This document shows positions 1 through 4,541 of a stretch of 5,509 nt of DNA, one piece after another. The position numbers were made by a program, and so were the translations under genes. Location: positions 1 through 5,509 of the forward strand of contig DAICZI010000148.1 in the NCBI GenBank assembly GCA_027311205.1, read 5' to 3'. The notes beneath the pieces are model-generated. The model saw nothing but the letters and a program-made list of their open reading frames with translations, made no database searches and was not told the origin of the DNA. Origin of the DNA: Beijerinckiaceae bacterium. GTDB taxonomy: Bacteria > Pseudomonadota > Alphaproteobacteria > Rhizobiales > Beijerinckiaceae. Numbering within the stretch: the stretch's first letter is position 1; every line of letters begins with the position of its first letter.

Positions 1-306
1 GCCGCCAATGCCTTGCGCGGCCTGTTTGGCGGCTCAGGCATGGGCGGCATGGGGATGGGCGGCATGGGGATGGGCAGCGGTTTTCTCAATCCCGGCATGG
101 GCATGAACAACGGCATGGTCGCTGAAGACGCCCTGCTGCGCCAGCAACTCGCTGATGCGGATGCAACGCAGGATCGTTTGCAAGATCAGCTTGATGCGAC
201 GAACCAGCAGGCCGATGCGCAGCAGGATGCCGACCAGGATGCGCAGGATGACAACGCCAATCAGGATGATTCCAGCGCCGATGATTCAGGAAGCTACGAT
301 GCCTGA
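1..306 (+). CDS. C-terminal part of a Gly/Met-rich, acidic-tailed protein, possibly DUF2076 family (5' end outside window)
   Basis: The frame is open from base 1 (AANALRGLFGG...) to TGA at 304-306, so the gene very likely starts upstream. The TTG at 13 is only a nominal start and has no ribosome binding site. The visible 101 residues have three parts: a Gly/Met-rich linker (about residues 10-40, with repeated MGGMG), a short helical, Gln/Asp/Leu-rich stretch (about 44-70), and an Asp/Asn/Gln/Ser-rich acidic tail ending SGSYDA. The order 'AxNALRGLFGG, Gly-rich linker, charged segment, acidic disordered tail' resembles the C-terminus of DUF2076 proteins, which are of unknown function. This is a similarity of style, not a domain match, because the defining N-terminal part is absent. 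The gene converges on the L,D-transpeptidase with 17 bases between stops, and no terminator hairpin is visible there. No function can be assigned from the visible part. Confidence 0.6.
   Translation, partial: AANALRGLFGGSGMGGMGMGGMGMGSGFLNPGMGMNNGMVAEDALLRQQLADADATQDRLQDQLDATNQQADAQQDADQDAQDDNANQDDSSADDSGSYDA
40..75 (+). repeat. 15-bp tandem repeat inside the Gly/Met-rich linker
   Basis: The unit ATGGGCGGCATGGGG occurs perfectly at 40-54 and 55-69. A third partial copy (ATGGGC) starts at 70. Each full unit encodes MGGMG in frame. The unit length is a multiple of three, so copy-number change would lengthen or shorten the linker without a frameshift. Confidence 0.85.
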
Positions 307-323
307 CAAGGCACCGTTACGAA

Positions 324-1118
324 TCAGCCCGGCAATATGACCACTTTGGTGCCGACACTGACCTGATGATAAAGATAGCGCACATCCTGGTTCATCATGC
401 GGATGCAGCCGGATGACAGGTTGGTGCCAATCGACCATGGCTCGTTGGTGCCATGGATGCGGTATTCGGTGTGGCCAAGGTAGAGCGCCCGCGCGCCAAG
501 AGGGTTGTTCTCGCCGCCCGGCATCATGGCGGGCAGGTCGGGACGGCGCAGCCGCATGGTTTCAGGTGGCGTCCAGGTCGGCCATTTCTGCTTGCGGCTG
601 ATGCGCTCGACGCCCGACCAGGTGAAGCCGGGACGCCCGACCCCGACGCCAAAGCGCATCGCAAGGCCATGACCCTCGACCAGATAAAGGTAGCGGTGCG
701 GCGTATCGACAATCAGCGTGCCGGGGGCCTCGCTCGTGGTATAGGGCACTTCCTGGCGGGCAAAGCGCGGGGCCGGCGCGCCACTTTGCATGGTTCGCGG
801 CGACGGAGCAGCAGCATAGGCGGCGCTTGCCTGCCCCGTGGAGCCGGTCATCAGCATCTGAATGAAGCCGCCACCCAGATTGGCGGCCACCTGCTGGCGG
901 AAGGGCGCAGCGCTGACCGGGGCAATGGGCGGGCCCGCATCAATGCCAGAGATGACATGCAAACCTGCGGCAGCCAGCGGCGCGGCATCGGCACAACTCA
1001 CGATCATCGCCAAAGCGACGATACCACGGCTGGCGGCACCCCGTGATGGGCGCATCAGCAGCTTCAGCGCCCGTGCGGCACCAGATGTTGCAAGCTTTGC
1101 AAGAACTTGAGTTTGCAT
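324..1118 (-). CDS. Exported L,D-transpeptidase (YkuD/ErfK family)
   Basis: This 264-residue protein ends in a YkuD catalytic domain (about residues 132-264). Family members form 3-3 peptidoglycan cross-links or attach proteins to peptidoglycan in the periplasm through an active-site cysteine. Visible signature: IHGTNEPWSIG with His222, then SSGCIRM with catalytic Cys238, 16 residues later. The usual His before GC is Ser here, a variant I recall as common in rhizobial homologues. The N-terminus has a basic region and a hydrophobic stretch (about 32-41, IVALAMIVSC). It fits a signal peptide cut after ADA, or a lipoprotein signal with Cys42. Residues 45-130 are Ala/Pro/Gly-rich, low-complexity linker. 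An in-frame TAG lies two codons before the ATG at 1118, so the gene cannot start earlier. Met22 (1055) would give a more conventional signal peptide. The catalytic domain looks complete; the exact substrate is unknown. Confidence 0.93.
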   Translation of the reverse strand: MQTQVLAKLATSGAARALKLLMRPSRGAASRGIVALAMIVSCADAAPLAAAGLHVISGIDAGPPIAPVSAAPFRQQVAANLGGGFIQMLMTGSTGQASAAYAAAPSPRTMQSGAPAPRFARQEVPYTTSEAPGTLIVDTPHRYLYLVEGHGLAMRFGVGVGRPGFTWSGVERISRKQKWPTWTPPETMRLRRPDLPAMMPGGENNPLGARALYLGHTEYRIHGTNEPWSIGTNLSSGCIRMMNQDVRYLYHQVSVGTKVVILPG

Positions 1119-1190
1119 AATCTACCATCCATCGCATCACGTCGGCGGCAGGTAGCCGACAATCGGCAACAATCAACAGGCAATGGAAAG

Positions 1191-1219
1191 ATTATAGTCT
1201 ATATTTGCTTTCAGTTCAT
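1191..1219 (-). promoter_or_regulatory. Putative promoter of the L,D-transpeptidase gene
   Basis: Read on the minus strand, a perfect -10 box TATAAT lies at 1191-1196. At 17-bp spacing the -35 position (1214-1219) reads ATGAAC, which matches only 3 of 6 consensus bases. Transcription would begin near 1184 and leave a leader of about 65 bases before the ATG at 1118. The sequence just before the ATG (GGATGGTAGATT) offers only a weak Shine-Dalgarno match. The weak -35 suggests help from an activator or another sigma factor, but that is inference. Confidence 0.45.
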
Positions 1220-1234
1220 GATTAAATGCATGAA
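1215..1234. promoter_or_regulatory. Inverted repeat TTCATG-N8-CATGAA over the -35 region
   Basis: Perfect 6-bp arms at 1215-1220 and 1229-1234 flank an 8-bp AT-rich centre. The dyad overlaps the putative -35 of the transpeptidase promoter, so it could be an operator or activator site. The spacer is AT-rich, and short palindromes arise easily in such sequence, so the assignment is tentative. Confidence 0.3.
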
Positions 1235-1306
1235 TGGTTATCATATGGATATTTTTACAATTTATAAACCTTGACAATACCTTAAATTTACGTTTATTCA
1301 AGGAAT

Positions 1307-2731
1307 CTACGCAGTGAAGCGGGTGTGCCACTTGCGCAGAAAAGCGCTCCGCATGTCGCCAATATCAAAAAGCGCCACCGCCAGGCCGTATATCGCCAAG
1401 CCGGTGACCAGTTGCGCCAGCAAGGTCAGTGCCGAGGGCTGCATCTGGCGCATCGGCAACAGCGCCAGCGTCATGGCAACGACGCCGAGAGTTGGCTTGG
1501 CGAGATCGCGCCAGCGCGGCCATTGCGGCTGCGTGAAAGCGGCAATACCCAGCAGCAGCGCCAGCGCCACGATGAACATGCCGCCCTGCATTTCGGCAAT
1601 CAAAGTGGCATCCGTGCCGACGGGAGCGAATGTCACCACCAGAATATCGAGCCCGGTCGCCACGGCGGCAGCGCCGATCAGCGGCCAGGTGCGGCGCGCC
1701 AGTTGAAACACCGGGTTGATCGCGTAATTCATGAGGGCGTGACAGAACAGACCCGGCAGCAGCAAAGTGATGAAATAGGCAAACGGCACCTGGAATTGTT
1801 GCGGCACCACCAGATGAACGAAGCTCGGCAACACCAGCCACAGGCCGACGCAGGCCGGGGCGACGAGGGCAAAGACCAGCACCATGTTACGGGCGATCTG
1901 TGCCTTGCCTTCGGCGAGGCCATGAGTCTCGTCGGCTGCAACCGCAAGTTGAAACAACAGCACATCCAGCGCCGAACCGATGGCCGACACGACGCGCAGG
2001 CCGACATCGGAGGCGAGCGAGAATTGCCCTGTCTCAGCAAAGCCATAGCGATGGGTGATGACAGCCCGGTTGAACAGCGGGACAAAATGATACAGGAAAT
2101 TGGCGGTGATAATCGGCACGGAATAGGTGAGGGTTTTGCGCGCGGCGAGTGCGGAAAAGGTGGCGAGCGGCGAGCGCTCGTCATGCAGGCGTCCGCGCAC
2201 CAGCAGCACCGAACCGCCAATCGAGATGCAGGCCCCCACGAGCGCCATCGGCGCGGAATGGAAGAAGTAGGCACCGCCCACCGTCAGACACAGGGCGGCG
2301 ATGTTTTTGATGAAGACCAGGCGGAAATAATCCCGATCCAGGAATCTGGCGCGCAACATGGCGGTATGGAAATCAAACATGCCATTGGCGATGCTGGCGA
2401 GCAAGGCCAGTTCCAGCAGCGGGCTGCCAAGTTCGAGGTGAACGCCCGAGCGCAGCAGCACGGCAGCCAGCACAATTATGAGCATGGTGAGGGCTGCAAA
2501 GATGGTCTCAAGGGTCGGGCGCAATGCCGGATCCATTGTGCGCGCGCGCTCGGAATAAAACCTGGTGGCCGACAATTTCACCCAGTCAAACAACAGGGTT
2601 TGAATCACCACTGCCGCCTGCACCGCCAGCGCAAAACGACCGTATTCATCCGGCCCCAAAAATTTGGCGACCGTCAGTCCAATGATAAAATTGAACAAAG
2701 TGTTGATAGCAAAGGCAAGGACAATCCGCAT
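1307..2731 (-). CDS. Wzx-like polysaccharide/lipopolysaccharide flippase (MOP superfamily)
   Basis: This 474-residue integral membrane protein has about 12-14 hydrophobic helices spread over its length, for example near residues 3-22, 33-49, 77-93, 138-156, 161-178, 283-304, 315-334, 350-368, 381-399 and 434-455. The opening TVAKFLGPDEYGRFALA and the following FDWVKLSATRFYSERAR are typical of alphaproteobacterial members of the polysaccharide biosynthesis (Wzx/RfbX) family, and the length is normal. Such proteins move undecaprenyl-linked sugar units across the inner membrane for O-antigen, capsule or exopolysaccharide assembly. No glycosyltransferase lies in the window, so the glycan cannot be named. 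The ATG at 2731 has AGGA 7 bases upstream. It follows the peroxidase gene by 52 bases on the same strand and may share its transcript. A MurJ or MATE role is less likely given the N-terminal motif. Confidence 0.88.
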   Translation of the reverse strand: MRIVLAFAINTLFNFIIGLTVAKFLGPDEYGRFALAVQAAVVIQTLLFDWVKLSATRFYSERARTMDPALRPTLETIFAALTMLIIVLAAVLLRSGVHLELGSPLLELALLASIANGMFDFHTAMLRARFLDRDYFRLVFIKNIAALCLTVGGAYFFHSAPMALVGACISIGGSVLLVRGRLHDERSPLATFSALAARKTLTYSVPIITANFLYHFVPLFNRAVITHRYGFAETGQFSLASDVGLRVVSAIGSALDVLLFQLAVAADETHGLAEGKAQIARNMVLVFALVAPACVGLWLVLPSFVHLVVPQQFQVPFAYFITLLLPGLFCHALMNYAINPVFQLARRTWPLIGAAAVATGLDILVVTFAPVGTDATLIAEMQGGMFIVALALLLGIAAFTQPQWPRWRDLAKPTLGVVAMTLALLPMRQMQPSALTLLAQLVTGLAIYGLAVALFDIGDMRSAFLRKWHTRFTA

Positions 2732-2757
2732 GGAACAGTCCTAACCTGAAGCGAGAT

Positions 2758-2789
2758 AAAAAAGTGTTGTAACCCGCCTGTTGTCAGGC
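2758..2789 (-). terminator. Weak hairpin plus T-tract between peroxidase and flippase genes
   Basis: Read on the minus strand, GCCTG-ACAA-CAGGC (2789-2776) is a perfect 5-bp stem that includes the peroxidase stop codon. Twelve bases later comes a run of six T (2763-2758). The gap between stem and T-run is too long for a strong intrinsic terminator. It could cause partial termination or be incidental, and read-through into the flippase gene remains plausible. Confidence 0.25.
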
Positions 2790-3359
2790 TGCGCCACCCA
2801 ATTGCCGCGAGATCGCCGCCAGCACTTCGGGGGCTTGCGGCACGGTCGTGGTGGGGAAAACAGCCGCGATATAGCCATCCGCACCAATCAGATACTTGTG
2901 GAAATTCCACTGCGGCACATCTTTGGGGCGTTGAGCTGCGGCCCACTTATAGAACGGCGCAGCCTCGTTGCCGATGACATGCACCTTTGCGGCCAGGGGA
3001 AATGTCACGTGATAATCGCCCTCGGCGGTCTTGGCGATGGCGGCACTGTCGCCAGGTTCCTGATGAAAATCATTCGAGGGTACGCCGATGAGGCCAAAAC
3101 CCTTGGGGCCAAAATGCCGGTAAAGCGCCTCAAGCCCCTTCAATTGCGGTGTAAAGCCGCAGTGCGAGGCGGTATTGACCACCATGAAGGGCTTGCCGGA
3201 AAACCTGGAAAGCCGAATGCGCCCGCCATTGAGCCCCGCGAACGAGAACATGTAGGCGGTTTCGCTGCTGGACAATGCTGCTGCGCGTGCCGCCCCCGAA
3301 AGACCCGCAATGAGGCTGCCACCGCAAAGGCCGGTGAAGTGCCGTTTCGTCATCAACAT
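2784..3359 (-). CDS. Exported cysteine glutathione peroxidase family protein
   Basis: This 191-residue thioredoxin-fold peroxidase reduces hydrogen peroxide or organic hydroperoxides. VVNTASHCGFTPQLKGLEAL carries the peroxidatic Cys67 where selenoproteins have Sec. GVPSNDF (93-98) matches the family's FPCNQF block, with Asp97 at the usual tetrad Gln and the following loop one residue shorter. Trp151-Asn152 (QWNFHKYLI) supply the rest of the tetrad. Residues 1-28 form a signal peptide with a likely cut after ARA. The TKRHFTG opening resembles a twin-arginine signal with KR in place of RR. The only other cysteine is Cys12 in the signal, so the mature protein appears to lack a resolving cysteine. 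The start at 3359 is chosen because GAGAGGA precedes it by 7 bases; Met3 is an alternative. The true reductant (glutathione or other) is not evident. Confidence 0.93.
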   Translation of the reverse strand: MLMTKRHFTGLCGGSLIAGLSGAARAAALSSSETAYMFSFAGLNGGRIRLSRFSGKPFMVVNTASHCGFTPQLKGLEALYRHFGPKGFGLIGVPSNDFHQEPGDSAAIAKTAEGDYHVTFPLAAKVHVIGNEAAPFYKWAAAQRPKDVPQWNFHKYLIGADGYIAAVFPTTTVPQAPEVLAAISRQLGGAA

Positions 3360-3513
3360 GAGATAATCCTCTCCCGGATGCTATGAGCACCAACTGGGCA
3401 CAGCACTGGAGAAGTCAAGCCCAAACGCGTCGCAAAAACGCGCCCGGATATCAACCAAAACCCAGATACGCCCAACTGTATGACGAGGACTATCTCATCC
3501 CATCCCCTTGGCA
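3360..3513. other. Spacer between porin and peroxidase genes
   Basis: This 154-bp gap holds the ribosome binding site of the peroxidase. It also holds an inverted repeat CGCGT (3426-3430) / ACGCG (3438-3442) with a 7-base loop, which might end porin transcripts but is followed by only three T on the minus strand. No convincing promoter was found: a TTGACT at 3413-3418 (minus) lacks a matching -10. Confidence 0.4.
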
Positions 3514-4236
3514 TCAGCCGCCAAAGCGATAGTTCAGCCCTACGCGGAAGACACTATAGTCATTCCTGGTGGTGAAGCATCCCGGAGCAGCGCAGGTCGT
3601 CGGGCCATAGCGAAACTTGCCGGGATCAGTTATGTAAAGGTATTCAGCCTTTGCTGACCAATTGGGGGTGAAAGCATATTCGACGCCAGCACCCACTGTG
3701 CCACTCGTGCGCATCGTGGAGCCAGACGCGACATTACCTAAGCTGGCCTTCAGGTTCGTGAAGGCGACACCGCCGGTCAGGTAGGGCAGGAATTGGCCAA
3801 ACGCATAGCCAAGGCGACCGCGAATGGTGCCAAAGCCATTGATTTCCGTGGAACAACGGCCTCCACAGCCGAAGCCCGCTGTGTTCGGGCTCGAGCCCTT
3901 GATGTCGGCCCAGGAATAATCGCCTTCGAGGCCGAGAACAACATTATCAATCTGATAATTAAAACCAAGTGTACCGCCAAGAGTGGCGCCGCTTGTATTG
4001 AATTGTGGATAGATGACTCCGGGAACATTGCAGCCTGTGCCATCGCAATGAGTGCTGTGGCCCCAGCCGTAACCACCCTGAGCGCCAACATAGAAGCCCG
4101 TCCACGAAAAAGGCGGCGCAGGCGCTGCGGGGCCTTTGGTTATCGGCCCTTCGGTTGACGGCAGATCGGCGGCAAACGCGCTGCCAAAGATCATCGCGGA
4201 TATCGCCGCTGATGCAAACAGGAAACTTTTCACCAT
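3514..4236 (-). CDS. Outer-membrane beta-barrel protein, Omp25/Omp31-like porin family
   Basis: This 240-residue protein has a clear signal peptide (MVKSFLFASAAISAMIFGSAFA, cut before ADLP). A Pro-rich linker (about 31-43) leads into the family hallmark FSWTGFYVGAQGGYGWG. Alternating aromatic/Gly patterns predict eight strands: about 43-59, 82-97, 98-111, 131-147, 149-164, 176-191, 193-204 and 227-238. The last ends NYRF plus two Gly, close to the usual terminal Phe signal for barrel insertion. The family comprises abundant surface proteins of rhizobia, Brucella and relatives. Unusually, six cysteines occur as three close pairs (64/69, 124/128, 215/220), all in predicted outer loops 1, 2 and 4. 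The start at 4236 is preceded by GGGGGGTG, an unusual G-rich ribosome binding site. The gene is visibly less GC-rich than coaBC. Confidence 0.93.
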   Translation of the reverse strand: MVKSFLFASAAISAMIFGSAFAADLPSTEGPITKGPAAPAPPFSWTGFYVGAQGGYGWGHSTHCDGTGCNVPGVIYPQFNTSGATLGGTLGFNYQIDNVVLGLEGDYSWADIKGSSPNTAGFGCGGRCSTEINGFGTIRGRLGYAFGQFLPYLTGGVAFTNLKASLGNVASGSTMRTSGTVGAGVEYAFTPNWSAKAEYLYITDPGKFRYGPTTCAAPGCFTTRNDYSVFRVGLNYRFGG

Positions 4237-4252
4237 GATACACCCCCCACGC
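4237..4252 (-). promoter_or_regulatory. Unusual G-run ribosome binding site of the porin gene
   Basis: On the minus strand the ATG is preceded by GTGGGGGGTGTATC. The G6-TG run can pair with the anti-Shine-Dalgarno sequence much as GGAGGTG would, with one G-U wobble, at a 4-5 base spacing. No AGGA-type site is present. Confidence 0.55.
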
Positions 4253-4283
4253 GCAAACGCCGAGCGGATCTGTTACCAACAAA

Positions 4284-4300
4284 CAGGTCACGTCGACCTG
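4284..4300. promoter_or_regulatory. Inverted repeat CAGGTC-N5-GACCTG in the porin leader region
   Basis: Perfect 6-bp arms lie at 4284-4289 and 4295-4300. The hexamer recurs at 4330-4335, and the 8-mer CGACCTGA is shared by 4294-4301 and 4329-4336, 35 bp apart. If transcription starts near 4308, this dyad would be in the porin mRNA leader, where it could form a hairpin. It overlaps and would compete with another possible stem, CTGTT (4270-4274) / AACAG (4282-4286). It could be a protein site or an RNA element. Confidence 0.35.
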
Positions 4301-4310
4301 ATATACATAA

Positions 4311-4330
4311 CGTTTTGTTAATTCAAAACG
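4311..4330. promoter_or_regulatory. Perfect dyad CGTTTTG-N6-CAAAACG inside the porin promoter
   Basis: Seven-base arms at 4311-4317 and 4324-4330 match perfectly around a TTAATT centre. The dyad covers the proposed -10 and most of the -35/-10 spacer of the porin promoter, a classic place for a repressor operator or a spacer-acting regulator. I do not recognise the binding protein. Confidence 0.5.
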
Positions 4331-4343
4331 ACCTGACTGTCAA
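4315..4343 (-). promoter_or_regulatory. Putative promoter of the porin gene
   Basis: On the minus strand a perfect -35 box TTGACA lies at 4338-4343. At 17-bp spacing, TAACAA (4315-4320) is a weak -10. Transcription would start near 4308, giving a leader of about 70 bases. A second possible pair, TTTTGA with TATATC (4300-4305) at 17 bp, lies just downstream. The perfect -35 is the main support. Confidence 0.45.
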
Positions 4344-4378
4344 CACAACTGGCGGAAATGGCGGTCCATCTACGTCAA

Positions 4379-4476
4379 GGGCTGAATCCAGCCCCGCCCC
4401 AAGTCGGCGTTGCGGTGAATTACCCTGCGGCAAACTTTGCGGCTTGGGCATTACCGGTAGCTGGCGGGCTTTTTTT
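4379..4476 (+). promoter_or_regulatory. Possible attenuator-like leader element upstream of coaBC
   Basis: GGGCTG-AATC-CAGCCC (4379-4394) is a perfect 6-bp hairpin with a tetraloop. Its 3' arm can instead pair, with one bulged C, with the distal segment: AGCCC(C)GCC (4390-4398) against GGCGGGCT (4463-4470), directly followed by seven T (4470-4476). CCAAG (4399-4403) / CTTGG (4443-4447) would extend that second fold inward. The two folds exclude each other, and the second ends like an intrinsic terminator about 65 bases before the coaBC start. The large interior (over 60 bases) and the lack of a recognised plus-strand promoter weaken the case. No known riboswitch class was recognised, and a terminator for a small RNA is an alternative. 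Confidence 0.3.
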
Positions 4477-4541
4477 CACAGTTGCGGATGACGGCCTTCA
4501 AGCGCACAATCACGCGGCGAAGCTTGCTTCCGGGAACGCGC

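Larger units (their letters stand above)
1119..1306. other. AT-rich intergenic spacer between transpeptidase and flippase genes
   Basis: This 188-bp spacer is far richer in A+T than its neighbours, especially at 1190-1300. Besides the promoter and dyad listed separately, it holds an inverted repeat CCTTGA (1269-1274) / TCAAGG (1298-1303) with a 23-base loop, just past the flippase stop codon. The repeat might aid termination of flippase transcripts, but no T-tract follows it on the minus strand. No RNA gene or coding sequence was seen. Confidence 0.5.
4237..4541. other. Divergent intergenic region between porin and coaBC
   Basis: This 305-bp region separates two divergent genes. The porin-proximal half holds that gene's promoter, leader and dyads. 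The coaBC-proximal half holds the possible attenuator element and a T-run. No convincing plus-strand promoter for coaBC, no tRNA and no protein-coding gene were seen. A plus-strand open frame beginning at 4358 runs into coaBC in another frame and looks like noise. Confidence 0.5.

Noticed and set aside
453..1046. Long plus-strand open frame antisense to the L,D-transpeptidase, and similar ones opposite the peroxidase (2781-3386) and coaBC (5303-4476)
   Set aside because: All mirror strongly supported genes and have low-complexity Arg/Gln/Ala/Gly compositions with no recognisable motif.
1271..1299. A perfect TTGACA on the plus strand in the AT-rich spacer, suggesting an antisense promoter into the flippase 3' end
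   Set aside because: The -10 position at 17 bp (TTATTC) matches poorly and no plus-strand gene follows. The TTGACA is also part of the CCTTGA/TCAAGG inverted repeat. Chance in AT-rich DNA is enough to explain it.
1325..2749. A 474-residue plus-strand open frame exactly antisense to the flippase gene
   Set aside because: It is in codon-to-codon register with the flippase, so it stays open wherever the real gene avoids TTA, CTA and TCA, which are rare codons in GC-rich genomes. The product is Gln/His/Arg-rich with no domain character, whereas the minus-strand protein has clear membrane helices and family motifs.
3396..3418. TTGACT on the minus strand as a -35 for the peroxidase gene
   Set aside because: At 16-18 bp spacing there is no acceptable -10 (AGTTGG region), and no extracytoplasmic-sigma type GGAAC/CGTT pair was found either.
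4405..4476. Faint resemblance of parts of the coaBC leader to 6S RNA (CCTGCGGC) and to the 3' end of SRP RNA (TAGCTGGC)
   Set aside because: The SRP core motif is absent, no 6S-like long closing stem with a central bubble was found, and the matches are only eight bases long.
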